This document shows, piece after piece, positions 1 to 45,266 of a stretch of 62,000 bases of DNA (its first letter is position 1; every line of letters starts with the position of its first letter). This DNA is from Chrysomallon squamiferum (taxonomy: Eukaryota > Mollusca > Gastropoda > Neomphalida > Peltospiridae): positions 17,372,189 to 17,434,188 of the forward strand of contig CM022675.1 of NCBI GenBank assembly GCA_012295275.1. Reading direction: 5' to 3'. Below the pieces are notes generated by a model. The model was not told the DNA's origin. It was given only the letters and a program-made list of their open reading frames with translations, and searched no databases. The position numbers and the translations under genes were made by a program.

Positions 1-26944
<26,944 letters not shown>

Positions 26945-27026
26945 TGTGGCTGCTCTCTCTTCGACGTCCGAAGAGAACGAGAAGAGACGAAATCAGTCGT
27001 CCTGAAGTTCCACAGAACTCTCACCG

Positions 27027-27034
27027 TTTTTATA
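27027..27034 (-). promoter_or_regulatory. TATA box of the microexon gene
   Basis: TATAAAAA on the minus strand, about 83 bases upstream of the exon 1 ATG. A start site about 30 bases downstream (near 27,000-27,004) would give a 5' UTR of roughly 55-60 bases. An inverted CCAAT-type motif lies further upstream near 27,200. Assignment is by spacing to the signal-peptide exon. Confidence 0.6.
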
Positions 27035-27903
27035 ACAGCAGTAAACTTCATTACGAGGCTCTAAAACACGCTGAAAATTGATTTTTTAATCCATATAAGT
27101 AACAATTACAAACATAGTATATTAATCTATAGACCAGATGTAAACGTCAGCAGCAACCTGCCAAATATGGAACATGATGGGAGGTCTGCAATGCTTTCGA
27201 CCAATCAGAATGTTTACACATGTTCTGCATTCTCTTGCAAGGTAAGTAAGTTTGAATCATTCTTTTGTTGTAAGAGATTGCGAACTGCGTGGCGAAAAAG
27301 GTCGATACGGATTTGTATAGTTTCTTCATACAAATTAGCAGTAATGCTACAAATGTATTTCATATCGGTTTTTATTTTGCTGGTAACAAACAGTTTATTT
27401 GGTAATGTTGTTCTTAGCTTGCTCTGCAATCTGTGTTCACTGACAAACAAGCGTGTGCACACTGACATGAACATATCTGACATTCCTGTAATTATGCTGC
27501 AAAATAAATCCGACTTTGTGTGTTATTTCTGTTCCCTTCAAAGAAATGGGAAAATTAAGCAAATATCATACAGATTATTTCTTAAATATATTTGATATAT
27601 ATATAGCAGTCATATCAGTATTATTGTACACTAATTCTTAACTTCAAAACTTTTTATATTATCTCTTTTAATAACCAGCATAGATTCCATCAAACAAACT
27701 TTTTTACAAAGAAGATATATTAATCACTTCATACGTAATATTTTATGAATAAGAAAAGTATACCTTATTATATTTATGTAGTAAGATGGGTGACTTTAAT
27801 TGTTCATGGCTTCTTTGCTGTTGTTTATTGTTGGTTTTCTTTTATTAATATAATTATTTTGTTTTTGTTGTTGTTTGTAGGTAGGTGATGTTTGTTGATT
27901 TAC

Positions 27904-27985
27904 AACAACATCAGAAATAACAACGACGACAACATCACCACTAACAATGATATGTATCAATCAATCAACCAATCAGTATAAGAAT
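27904..27985 (-). repeat. Inverted-repeat arm 2 (82 nt)
   Basis: Partner of 24,726-24,807. Together the arms enclose the promoter and leader exons 1-3. They may be two copies of a dispersed element or the ends of one 3.2-kb element. Confidence 0.85.
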
Positions 27986-28032
27986 TTATAAAGTGTTTTT
28001 CTCTGATTTGATGCCCACCCATTTGCATGCCC

Positions 28033-28057
28033 GGGGCAACCGCCTCTTCGGTTCCCC
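28033..28057. other. GC-rich hairpin
   Basis: GGGGCAACCG and CGGTTCCCC pair as 9 bp with one bulged C around a CCTCTT loop, in otherwise AT-rich DNA. It may belong to a short interspersed element ending in the (ATCT)n repeat that follows. No gene assigned. Confidence 0.5.
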
Positions 28058-28076
28058 ACCCTCTGCTCACCACTGA

Positions 28077-28122
28077 TATATCTATCTATCTATCTATCTA
28101 TAAATATATATATATATATATA

Positions 28123-28178
<56 letters not shown>

Positions 28179-28190
28179 ATATATATATAC
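28077..28190. repeat. (ATCT)n-(TA)n-(GT)n compound microsatellite
   Basis: Tetranucleotide ATCT units, a TA run, then a long GT run ending in ATATAT. The open frames across it are artefacts. Confidence 0.95.
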
Positions 28191-28517
28191 TGAAAAAGGC
28201 ATAAAGTAAACGAAAGTACAGCTGTTTAATCAGTTTATACACTTTACATTTATCACGTACCTCTAAACTGATCCTACAGCTTATGAGAATAAAGTCACTG
28301 ACATCGTCTTTATCTTTTTTCAAGAAAAGAATAAGATTCAAGAAAAATAATGTTTGTTGTTTATTCGCTTTTAATTTTTATCACGTCGTAAGCAGGGATC
28401 TCGTTTCTGACAATTTAGTGGTTACGAAATACTATTTAATGTTCTCGTTATATTTACACTGACAAATATTTTTGTATTATCCCTGGCTGATTTTACCTGA
28501 TTGTTTATTTCCCTAAA

Positions 28518-33110
<4,593 letters not shown>

Positions 33111-33112
33111 AC

Positions 33113-33253
33113 AGCGATGTTTGGTAAACCACTGTCAGTTGCACAAAAGGGCCCACTGGACGAACTCCAGAGCTTAACCAGTTCTAATAAATGCACTATT
33201 AAACTAACCTACGAATCCAGTATTGCCATGATCAGTGGCAGTTTAAAATATTT
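33113..33253 (+). other. Possible unidentified exon
   Basis: A stretch of better base composition follows TTTATACAG and runs open to a possible donor GTATGTG at about 33,254. In one frame it reads MFGKPLSVAQKGPLDELQSL and on through a Cys-containing segment without a stop. I recognise no family. It may equally be part of an old repeat. Confidence 0.2.
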
Positions 33254-33284
33254 GTATGTGTTTATTTTGTTTCACTTACGTTAA

Positions 33285-36196
33285 TTGTAAAGATTTGCGT
33301 TTCCTTTCATTGGTTTACGTGACATGTTCAGTGAGGTATAAAAGTAAAGCCATGGTGCTTTGTACTTGTATAAACACATCATTATTCTAGCAAAGCCGCC
33401 GTAAATTATGGTAACATATTGTGCAACAATGAATGCACTTCCAAACGATTAATCATTAAATTATTGAGTAAATGTGTTTACTTTGAAGTTACACGTGTCA
33501 GACTGCTTTTAATACATGCATTTCAAACAGCTTTTGCAAGATTCTGAACTTTTCGCTAGAAAGTTTAGTTGAGATATATGCAGAATTTTTTATTTATTTA
33601 TTTATTTATTTTCTACCTTTTGCTATATTTTCATATATTTATTTTTATTGGGCTTTATAATGTTATTTTTGCTTACTTTATTTTTAATTTTGTAATTCAT
33701 TTTTTAAATCTTTTTATTTAAAAATAATATGTAAAAAATAAAATAAAATTATGTCATAAATAATGAAAAGAATGTAAAGAATTTTCTCTGAAGACGTCAG
33801 AATTACCAAATGTTTTAATATCCAGAAGCCGATAACATAGCATTAGTAAATAAATGGATTCATTAAGCAAATTCATTATTAATTTAAAGATGAAAATAGA
33901 GATAAAAATATTGTTTGAGTGTTTATCATTAAATCGTTATGAGTTTTTTATTTTAGAAATCAAGTAAACATGAAGTTACACATTTTCTGCTATACTATGT
34001 TGCTCAGTGTTTTGGTAATCTTTGTTTCTGTATTATTATAATAAATGAAAATAAGCTGCCTACTAGTAAGAGACAAAGGTAAAACCTGTCACATATAGCA
34101 GAAAAAATCAGAAAAAAAGGAAAAACCTAAAAATGTTTCATAAGACTGATTATCATATGAAACGGATAAAGGAAGAGTTTTAATGTTGTTGTTTTTTTCA
34201 GTTTTTTATTTATTTTTTTGTTCTTTTAAATAACATATCTTAATTCATTGTATTTTGAAGTTTGTTAAAGAGAGAATGAAAATTGTTTTACTTGTAGAAT
34301 ATAACTGTTTTTAACACGGATATTAATATTTTTTAAATGGCATTAGTAATGAGAAAACGCTGTAGTTTCCTTTGTTTTACCACATCCATCGATGATACTA
34401 ATTTTTTTAAGGTTATTAAATGTTGCATTAATATCAGATTTTTGCATACCCAGGATCATTTATATACGGTCTCACTTTAATAGAAAAGCACATATTACAG
34501 TGTTTGCTAAGTGAAAAGGCAAAAATAACAGTTGTGGCTCTTACGTCTTTAACACGCATCCATAAACTGAAGAGAGAAATAATAATTAAAATAACAATAA
34601 TTATTTATTATTTACATTAAAATTATGATTTTCCTTTTATTAATTAGTTGGTGAGTAGCTAATTTGTTAGCAGTGGTTGTCTTGGGTTTGGTGAATATTT
34701 TGCTTTGATTGACTGTGCTCATTAAAAGGGCTGACATGGCATTTTTGGAACGTTTTAATTTATAAAATTATTACATTTCTCTTTTTTCTTACTTTTTAAC
34801 GCTACTTTTAACATTGCTAGTAGCAGCAGTAACAGTTGTAGAAGGGGATTTTATTAAATATCAAAATATATAAATGTCCTTATTTTTGTGTGTTGTCTGT
34901 TTGTTGTTTTGGTTGGTTTGTTTTTTTGTTTTTTTGTTTCTTCGTGTTTATTTTTGTTGTTGTTGTTGTTGTTGTTGTGATGCTTTTTTATGAAATAGTG
35001 TAAGATGCAACTAAGTTAACTGGTAAACAGATTTACAAAAGTTCGCGTGAACTAACATCTGCTTCTTCTCTCGGTCTAATCTCAGACATCTGACTCACAC
35101 TAGATGACAAAACGTGACGTATCGTGACATTCACTGAATTACAAATACCTTCAAGAATGTTCACTGCATATGTGAAATACACAGAGAAAATCGCATGACA
35201 TTCGCTTAAAGAAATTCCAGTTGGTTAAACAAAGTTAATGGATACAGAAAAATTTTGTAATAATCACAACGAAAAAAAACTGTACATCAAAAACATTTTT
35301 TATTTAGCATAGAGGAATTAAATAAAATAAAGGCAGCACCTGTTTATTGTCTGTTCAGTGTGTATTAATTTCGTAGGCATATTTAATGTAAACTTAATTA
35401 TCTCTTTACAAACAACAGAATGTTAACGAAAGCAAATGTGACCACTCTTTAGAAAACTTAAATCCAAAGAAAATATCGTTAATTTGTTGTTGTTTTGTAA
35501 GTTATAAACCCGCAGATGGCGAAATGAACAGATGGGCTTTATTATTATTTCGAATTTATGATGGTTGTATTTTCATAAGGTTAACCGATTTACGCCCTTA
35601 ATTAAACAATATCGTTCACTTTTGTTTTTCATTTATATTCTTTTTTTGAGTAATTCAGAGATACGCATAGGTACATGTCTGGTTTAGAAGTTTGTACTAA
35701 CTGTTAAATACTGTCTAAGTGTAAGTCAATGATTGTATATCGCTTTTGATATTACTTCTTAATTAAAAATCAAACTAACAAAACAGAAAGTATGTAATAT
35801 GTAGTAAAAAAGTGTTTCACTGGAAATAAATTCAGTGACTATAGATACAAGACAAAAATATACATATTAGTGTGTTTGCTAGTAAACAAAAATGTAATAC
35901 TAAAATCATAGTGAGATCATAAAAAGTATATGTAAAAACAGAATAATTAATTTTAAATATTGTCATAGGGAAACATTTTGTATTTTAAGATAAAACAATA
36001 AACATAATAAAACGCATATGCTGGAACGATACTAATTACACTTTAAGCAGTCAGTCTATTAAAACCTGCCAGCGTGGTCAATGAACAGAAACAGGCAATT
36101 CATAATCCGATCTAACAATAAAGTAAGCAGTTTAATGTGTAATAAACATGACTAGCTTCATAAACTATTACGGCACAAAGAAATTGTAACAATTAA
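33285..36196. other. Gene-poor AT-rich stretch
   Basis: No supported gene. It has T-rich low-complexity sequence (33,580-33,740; 34,900-34,980, including a short TTG run) and nothing else recognisable. Confidence 0.6.
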
Positions 36197-36463
36197 ACCA
36201 ATAACAAAGAAATATTCTTCAAGCTTGTAGGCCGTGATCATCCATCCAACAGGCGAACCACCGAATGGTTCCAGCTAGACCAATGTTCAGTTGAGACCTT
36301 TCTGAGACAGTACGCAGTCGGCATCCGGCCACAGAAAAGAATACAGAAGGCGAATATGCAGCTTGAGCAGCACCTACACGACTTATGTGTGTATGGCCGT
36401 AAAACTGCATCAAAGGTCTTGCACGGGGATGGTTGGAATATTCACTTAACTCATCTGAATTAG
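36197..36463 (+). other. Unidentified exon-like open frame without a start codon
   Basis: 88 codons open between TAA and TAG, with balanced codon use in a locally GC-richer patch. The middle reads KLVGRDHPSNRRTTEWFQLD and continues through VETFLRQYAVGIRPQKR. There is no early Met, so it would have to be an internal exon or a relic. I recognise no family. The 64-residue minus-strand frame over the same bases looks less protein-like. Confidence 0.25.
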
Positions 36464-39400
36464 TGAACAGATTAAGAAAATAAAACTATACGTGCTACTG
36501 AACTTTTGAACTAAATATCTATATATAATAAATTGTGACTTTATTTCCTAATCAAAACTGTGATTTTTGTTTCTGTGATCTTTTTTCCTGTGACTGGTTT
36601 TTCCTACCCATTTTTTGTTGCCCATCGACATCCCACAGAATCACTCTGATAAAAAATGGAATAGTTATACTTAAAGCCCTAGCGCAGTGAATGCATACAC
36701 AGATTTTATGATTTCACTGTCATAATATTAGAATTTCCAAAGAAAGGTATTCAAAAGTAAACCTTGTAATAAAATAAACTCCGCCAGAGGTAAAGTTTTA
36801 TAAATTTATAAAAAAACCCACTAAATACCATTTGGTGTACTGGCCTATTTATAGCGATTCGGTTCAATCAAATTCAAGAAAAAAGAGATGAAAAAAAATT
36901 AATGAATAATGAACGAACGAGCAGAGGAATGGATGTTTGGTTGTTTATAAATATCACAATTTTCTGTCTGCGCAGGGAATATACATTTGTTTCTCGGCAA
37001 ATGTTGTGCCTGTCAGTGTGGTTTTTTTCTTATTATTAAACTCGTGTAAAAATTTAGAAAACGACGTTGGCATACCATACTTCTGAAAGTCTCGATTTTC
37101 TCCTTACAGTATTAAAAATATGTAGTCAGATCGAAGACACCTCGAAGGCGTCTCTCTATTATTTACTTATTATTACCTCGGTTTAATTTATAAAGCATAA
37201 TGTTCGTTATGATATTTTTATAACCTTAAAAGATGTTATGCGCCAATTATATATATAATGATAACAGGAGCGAGGAAACCCATTATCGATTAAGAGCACA
37301 GACCTTTTGGATTATTTTTGTCATAACAAAAGCATGTGTCCTCTAGGCCTTGATGCATGTATCGTGTGGCATTGACTGGAATGGGAAATAGACTAATAAG
37401 TACATTGGCTAGATTAAAGTAGCAGTAGGTCTTTTTATAAGATCTGGTATAAGCCGCGGAATAAATTTCAAAATAAGATTCAAAAAATAATTTTAAAAAT
37501 AAAATTAATTTGTTTTCACTTAAATATACTGTTTGCAGAGTAACAGGCATAAAAATTAGAATAATGCCAATTACAGGTTAGAACATGGTAAATTATGTGC
37601 ACTTTGATAGTGCTGAATTCCTAAATGATATTTGTAAATTTGTCGATTAGTTTGGAAAATAATTAAACGTTCAAGTTAATCTATTTATTTATATCTGCTG
37701 TATGCACAGCAGTAATGTCTCTATCATACACTGTGTTATGAGTTAATATTAAAAAACAAACTGTTTGTAAAGAATTCAGTTTTGGATTGTCCTAAAAACC
37801 ACATTTTCCCAACTCACAATTTAATTATACCAAAAATAACTTTGAAAGTATTACTTTTAGTATTTGGAAGTGATGAAATGTGGTTCATTCATTCATTCAT
37901 TCACAGATACATTAACGTCCAGTCAGAAACTTAAAAAAAAAATCATCATCAGTTATTTCCAAAACATAGTTAGTTTTTGCTTTATATTAATTGTAATTTT
38001 AAAAATCCTTAGCGTGATCATGTGTCAATGATTAAATAACATCGTAAGGATGTGTTTCTCCTGCGGTACGAACTTTGGGATTTGAATAAGAAAATATGTT
38101 TCAGTTATAATCATTTCTAACGAGCTGTTGCACATGAACAGTGGGAAAATCGAAACCAATCAACCTTAATCCTGGCTAACTGCTTAATCAGTTCAAGTAA
38201 TGCGGCCACATGGTAGTCAGTTTTGCTTACCAAATTCATCCATTGTGTTTTTGTACTTTATAGAGGGGACAAGTTGCCATTTGTGTGTGCAATGTTACAA
38301 ACCTTTGCGAGCTAGGATAACACAAAATACTACCTTAAGATGAAGTAATGAATGAACTATGAATATTAATTGTATACAGATATTCGTTAAAGATTATATT
38401 CAGGGGAGTTCTGAAAATAATTATGTTAGTAACCTTCTGATGAGAAATTATTATGGTTGTGAATGAATGAATGAATGAATGAAATCTTATCACTACCAAA
38501 TATTAACAGTGATTAGGCGAGAGTTTCTCCACGAACCAGGTTTGGATTTAACTGTAAACACACACACACACAAAAAACAAGAAAAAGTGCTGAAGAGGGC
38601 ATCAGAATCAGTGAGGTTTCTTGAATGTCAGTTCAGTTATTTACAATTTTATTCTCTAAAATAGAGTCTCCGAAGTTTTACTGCAGCTCTAGGCTCATCA
38701 TACGTAAATCCGGCCGTGCCGTTAACTTCGCTTTTCAAGAAGGGATCAACTAATTGTCCAATGAGAACAGCCTACTCAAAGTTTCTGTCGTTAATCAGAT
38801 GTATACAACTTTTAATCCTGAATAATGCATGCAGTTTAGTATCTTTTCGGGTTTGTTTTCCTTTGTAGTTGTTTTTGCATTTTTGTTGTTGTTTCTTGTT
38901 TGTTTTTGTTTATTTTTGTATTTTGTTTTTTGTTTTGCTGCTTTCTTTTTTTTAGGCGGTGATTTTGGTTTCACAAAATTAAAACTTTAAGATTTAAACA
39001 TTTAAAATTTTCTTAAATCGAGAACGAGTATATTTATAGAGATTATAATTTATTCCGCTGTAAAAGTGCTTAAATCAGTTTAATGCAAAAAAAAAATAAA
39101 TAAATAAATAAAATGATTTTACTACACTTGTACTGCACAGCCATTATTTTAACTGAAAAGATTATATACTTAAACCAATGTTTAAAAGTAGGTTACCTCC
39201 CTATGATAGAATAAATAAACCTCGTACTAGAGAATAAATTAATTCCAATAACAGACACAGTTAGTGGTCATAGTGTTTTCAAGTTTGTAAAAGAGACAAT
39301 AGTCAAAGTGAAACACATGTTACACATTACAATTCTATATATCGGACAGTTAAGTGAGATAGGTGAAAATGAGAGGCGTTAGAGGGCGCGTGTTCTTATA

Positions 39401-39928
39401 CGAATCATATTCTGTTTACATTTATAAACAAAATATAGTTTATCACTGGACATGTCAGATTAGAATGTTCATATGTTATTAAGTTGCAGATATTATTTCG
39501 AAGTGATGAACTAAAAGATTACGATCAAGCCAAGATTAATGTACCTGTTAAATATCTGTCTTGGCTACATAGTTCATCAGACTGGTTTATCTTTTTTATT
39601 TTTTAAAGTATTTCTTTTTTTCCAATAAAAAGGATAGAAAAAAATAACAATTAAAAATAAAAATTGTTAGATGATTACAGAAATGGTACAGAGAATTTCA
39701 TTTCCAAGGAGCACTATGAATCGTACTCCTCCTAATCGTTAGTAAATTCTCATCCATCACAAAAAGCTGATTATACCAATGATTATTTAAAATAAAATAA
39801 ATACTGCTTGTGTGTGAGCGCATGCGTGCGAATGGTTGAATGGGTTTGGTAGTGTGAACATGAGTTTGGGTGATTTTTGTGATTGTTGTCTTTAAATATA
39901 TATTGGTTAGTGAGTCTTTGGACAGCGT

Positions 39929-39930
<2 letters not shown>
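36464..39930. other. Gene-poor AT-rich stretch
   Basis: Nothing beyond short simple repeats, such as ATTC units near 37,890 and GAAT units near 38,465. No supported gene. Confidence 0.6.
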
Positions 39931-39977
<47 letters not shown>

Positions 39978-40470
39978 CTGAGTGCGAATGTTTACAAATA
40001 TGAAAATTAGAAAAACAGATATGGATGAAATGCTAAGAAAAAGAATCGAGGTGAACAGAATTTTCAAAGGAAGGACGATATCGGAAAGTGGCAGAAATGA
40101 TGAGAAACGGAAGAAGGAGAGGGACAGAGAAATGAGAAAATGAAGAAAGATAATGACAGAGAAAATAAGAAAGAAGAAAGATAGGGATAGAGGAGATGAG
40201 AAAGAAAAGAAGGTTGGGGACAAATTAAATGAGAAAAAGAAGAAGAATAAAGACGGAAGAGACGAGACAGAAAAAAAAGGACAGAGAAAGAGAAGAAGGA
40301 GAAGGACATAACATATGAGAAAGAAGAAAAAGAGGGACAGAGGATATGAACAACGGAAGAAGAAAAGATCAGAGAAAATGAGAAAGAGAAGAAGGAAAGC
40401 GACCGAGGAAATGAGAAAGAGAAAAAGTGAGAAGAGGAGGAATATACTACAGAATACAGAGAGATAAAAC
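39930..40470. repeat. (TG)n followed by a purine-rich minisatellite
   Basis: A TG run to about 39,976, then about 430 bases in which the plus strand is almost all A and G. It repeats segments like GAGAAAGAAGAAAGA and GGGACAGAG at irregular spacing. The Ser/Phe/Leu-rich minus-strand frames here are composition artefacts. Confidence 0.85.
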
Positions 40471-42850
40471 AAACAGCACAATTATAAACAGTATAGTCCA
40501 TAATTTTCCTAAAGAAATTTGGCAAAATGTTCCTTTATTTCTGTATTTTCTTCATTTTTGCACATAACAGCGTCAGAATAACTTATTCCAGTATTATCAA
40601 ATGCTTTTTTTACTAATTCAAATCAGAATATGTCCATGTGGTCCATGTAAATATTTCTCAAAACAGAAACGAATGTCTATAATAATCTTTTATTTTTTAT
40701 GTTTTATTTTTGTTTTTTTTTTTTTTTTGAACCACCATGTAAATCCATTAATAAAATTTTGAATAAGTGAAATCTAATCATAACTGAAAGTAATCCTGTT
40801 AGCTTTCGGAATTTTGTTAATTTTACTTAGAAGTTGTAAAATTATTCTGCTTTTTAAAGTACAAGACATGTTATTGATTACTGTTAATACTACGTGTCAT
40901 TAAAAGTATGGCTGGCTTCCTCTCCGAATAGCGACAACACTCGACGTTTTAAAAATAAACGTTTTCTACATGATGCTAAAATTATTAATAATGAATATTC
41001 GTTAATCTTAATTAAACAGTTATGTAAATAAATTTTTTTTTTTATAAAAAATCAGAAGTAAAAACTGGAAATGAAAATATAATAATTAAAATATAAAAGT
41101 AAAAAAATAATAATTGAACAATAAAGCTGTAAGTGGATTTTATTTTTTTGTATTTCGAACACTTTTAAATAATGAAACAAACGGTAAATATTGGTAAGGA
41201 TTAGAAAAACAAGCTAACATTATTTGAATATAATATTTGCAACGTATGCAGTTTGCTGTTTCATAAATTAATACCTACGTATTTATAATAGCATATCCAT
41301 ATTAGTTATTATTGCATTTTATACTGTAGATAATTAAAATTGATTCCTAAAGGCAGTTACCTATCAGCGAATCTTTATAACCGTTGAGAATGGATATAAT
41401 AGAAACCAACAGCTTTTTGTTCGCGATATTGTTATTGTTGAAATAAATTCTTCTTACGGTAAAGATTAGCATACGTTAATTTATAAATTTAATTATGTTT
41501 TCGTTCTCTGTACACCAAGGTCGAAGACGTTAATATTAAGAATGTGAAACACGTTTCAGTGAACAACTTTCTTTCTCTGCAAAGTTATTTATATGTGTTT
41601 GTTGGCTGAAAGTTCATACTGGAGTTCTAGGACCATAGGATCGAATCCTTATTAGACTACAACAAATGTATCTAACATGAATTACATCTACTAATATAAA
41701 ATTTCTAGTTAAGACATTTTTGAGTTACAGATTGTGTCATCGAATGTCAGGTTCTGACTAAATGTTGAACTAGTGCACAAAACAGATTCCACGTCAGAAT
41801 TTAATGTTAATGATCTGGAACCGTCTTGGATTTATATATTTTCAAATAATTTCAAATAAATTGATTTGGACCTTTTTAAATTTTGTTATGTAACAAGATG
41901 TGAATGTTTAATTATACAATTTTGATGCTGAACAAGCTGTTCTCTTTAAAAGCTAATCTCACAGGATCAGTGGTATGTGTATCACATTCCAGTCAACGTT
42001 TAACGAAAATATATATGCATTCCTTCTAAATACGAATAAAAATGTTTTGGTTGACAACTTTAAAGTAGAATTAGACTTAAAATTTCTGTTCTTAAGAATT
42101 GTACTTCGTGTCAGACCTGTGCAGAAGTAACGCATACTTGAACAGAACTTTGCTAAAAATTAATCAGACAAAACTGTAAATTAATGTTTTATTATTTGAC
42201 GTATCAAAAGTGTTACCAACCTAGCTGTTTTGTGACTGTACAGATCCGAGGTAACGGTCTGCATTTAATGCCTGTTGAAATGAGCATTCACAGAATTCCT
42301 TGCTGAATATCCAGTAAAATAGCGGCTGCTAGCTTTTTCTTACACATTCGATGTTGTACAAATACAGTATATCTGACACTAAAAACTGTTAGTATTAAAA
42401 TGTATTCAGATGTTATAAGAGATTCATTTAACAATTAGTTACAAAGTATATTTTACATGAATAAAATAGACGTTTCATATCATGGGCAAAAATATTCTAC
42501 ATATTTTCACAAGTATAAGTTATGAATGTCGATAAAATTATTATTAAATTAAATTAAAGCTACAGAAATGAAGAGCAGATTGGATATATTTTATTTTATT
42601 TTACTTTACATCATTTTATTTTTCTCACAACAGGACATCCGATACATTCCTAGTAGTACATATTTGTCATGTTAATACAATGTGTATGTTATGGTAATAA
42701 GTATACAAGCGTACATTATGGAAAAAATAAAATACAAAAATAAATAAAATCTTTGCATATTTTTTATTTTCTATCTCTAAATAGTTTTATACAAATAATT
42801 TTGTCTAAATATTTTATTTTTCTTCAAATTTAATTGTTCCGTTTTTGTCT
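40471..42850. other. Gene-poor AT-rich stretch
   Basis: No supported gene. A possible tRNA-like internal-promoter remnant near 41,600-41,660 is too weak to call. Confidence 0.55.
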
Positions 42851-44520
42851 TACAACTATACTTATCTGTATAATAAAACATGTTAAGAACATTTTAGAAT
42901 CCAATTAAAGTTAGTTTTTGGAGTTTGCATTTTGATTTATATATGTACTGCTTGGCAATTAACCTTATTAAATTGATTGTATTTTCAGAATAATTTGGGT
43001 TGCTTAAAATAATTTGTTTGTGCATTTATTTGAAGTCTCACTTCTGTTCTCAAAAATATCAGTTTGTAACAGTGTTTCAGAAGTCTGAACATGTTTACAT
43101 AACCAAAAAATGTGCATTTATCATATGATAAAATTCACATTTATCTTAATATTTTATACCATATAAAACCAAATGCTTATTTGCTATTAAGATAAATAAC
43201 AAGATCTTGTACTGAAAATATCTAAGCCCTGCTTGAACTGAAGAAGATGTATCCTTTTCCGTCATTTGTCGCCGAATACTGTACCAAAAGTATGCTGCCA
43301 TTTTATTTTCGCATTTATTTTATATTTTGAAGTAGCTTTTATTACACAGTCATTGTAGAACTGTTTATAAACATTTGTTTCAAGCAGATCTTCAGGACAG
43401 GAATTACTGGTATATGTAATGTTAACTGTACTATTTTTAACTGCCGACATCATGCCATTGTAAACTGTAAATGGTGGTATGAAAACCAATTATTAAACAG
43501 GTCTTTTAAAAATTATATTCCTTCACTTGCCCATATCTTATGAAAAACATATTTATTATCAATTTTAATGTGAGAGTTATCACAAATCTGTAGTGTTAAT
43601 ATTGTTGTCTTGAAGCTTCACATTTTAATAAAAAGTTTGACCATGTATGTAATATATTTTTCCAAAAGGGATATATATATATCAACCATTTTGCTTTGCT
43701 GCAGGCTTACGCCAAAACTAATATTAGTGAAGCTCTAGACTGTAAACAATTACTCAAAAGAGAGGCGATGTCTTGGTCCACGATATTTTTAATGCATTAC
43801 AAAATAACTTTAATAATATTGCTTTTAAACAACCATTTTGATAATACTGAATTAATGTTATTTTGTTGTTGTTGTTTTTTGTTGTTTGTTGTTCTTTTTT
43901 CTAGCTATTTATCAGTTTTTTATTCCAAATGAACTGAAACAAATAGGTTTTTAATTTTTTAAAGAAAGAATCTGATGGATTTGGCAGTGAAGAAAACAGA
44001 TAAATAAATTTCGATAAAACTAAACTTTTAATTACAGTAATGTTTCCTAGAAATGACAAAGAACATTTCGACCATTGTTCAAGCAGCCTTTTAATCTTAT
44101 TCAGCTTTGCATTATGGTTTATGCTTGTGAATTCAATAGTACATTTTAATTTGTGTTTTTTATTTTTCGTGATCATTACGGTCTTTGCCTAATTTTCCTG
44201 AATTCGTTTTATCTGCATTAACTTTAAGACCAGATATATTGATAAAATATGCTAATGATTCCATAGAGCTGTAAGAGTTTGATCAAACCAGTCTAATAAC
44301 AAAATTTTAAATTCATTGGTGTTTATCTCAATCTCTTGTATATCTTTGTTATTTTTTACCAAGGTTCCAAGAATCTCAAAAAATAAATTAAAAATATAAG
44401 GCAATAATGGATCTTTTGTCTACTTTCTCTGCCAAGTTTGGAGCGTTCAGTAATCTTACAATTTAGGTATAAACACGATTAACATTATTTACAAACGGTC
44501 GATATCTGTCTTTGAATCGA
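42850..44520 (-). mobile_element. Decayed non-LTR retrotransposon (L1/Tx1-like LINE), 3' half
   Basis: Minus-strand translation, crossing several stops and frameshifts, gives successive reverse transcriptase landmarks. DPLLPYIFNLFFEILGTLVK near 44,430 is the block before the active-site motif. A damaged stretch follows where YADD is expected. Then come RLLEQWSKCSLSFLGNITVIKSL and FIYLFSSLPNPSDSFFKKLK in the frame at 44,176-43,901. The C-terminal part runs through 43,489-43,262 (FIPPFTVYNGMMSAVK) to the AKQYIYKSKCK block near 42,930. The 5' half and endonuclease are absent. Inactive. Clade assignment is from memory of family motifs. Confidence 0.85.
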
Positions 44521-45230
44521 GGCCCAAAACTTAAAATGAGCTAAACAAATAAATTAAATAAATAAATAAATAAATAAATAAAATCCTTTATCTTCCTTTA
44601 AAATTAGTTACATGAAGTTTGTCGCTGAAAGTAAGCTGTCATAATAATAGAATAATATAATAATACATTACGTTTAGGACCAATAATGTTCATTAAGTGA
44701 ACTTCAAAATGTATTAATTAATAAATTTCATCAAATTCAATAAAAATAAATATGAACGATTCTACGTACAAAGTGTGTGCGTTAGTACATGTGTACGAAT
44801 ATGAGTGAATGAGTGTGCATTAATGTACCCATTCTTGCATAGACAGATCAGCATGATGTATATATTATATTGTAGATAAGTATAACTATATAATGGAAGG
44901 ACATCCACCATGTAAAAAAAAGCCCAGGCTAGATCAAACTAAATATTAATGGGTAGTTTATTAGCTTTAGTTTGAAAACTTTCCTTGATGGCCGACAGGT
45001 GAAGCTAACAAATAATGTACATAGTTTATGAAATCAAATTAAATGTAGATCGGAAATGTTATCGTTTAAAATGTGTTGTATTTTCTGGATTATCTCTAGT
45101 TTAAAATGTATTGTGGTATTTTGCTGCCCGGTTGAATGTTTATAATTCGTATCTGCCTTGAGCTCGGATTTCGTTTCAGTGACAGGAAATATGGAATATT
45201 TTAATATTATAGTGGTAGAGTGGCTAGCAC

Positions 45231-45266
<36 letters not shown>

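Noticed and set aside
27167-27595. 142-residue plus-strand frame opposite the array promoter
   Set aside because: No recognisable domain, Cys/Ser/Leu-rich AT sequence, an equally open frame on the other strand and no supporting splice or promoter signals.
39783-40525. Minus-strand frames of 232 and 153 residues rich in Ser, Phe and Leu
   Set aside because: Pure composition effect of a purine-rich plus strand; no conserved motif and two overlapping frames equally open.
41600-41660. tRNA-like sequence (GGATCGAATCC resembles a B box)
   Set aside because: I could not fold a cloverleaf or find a proper A box; at best a remnant of a tRNA-derived short element.
45205-45232. TGGTAGAGTGGCTAGCAC resembling a tRNA A box
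   Set aside because: No matching B box or stem partner within tRNA distance.
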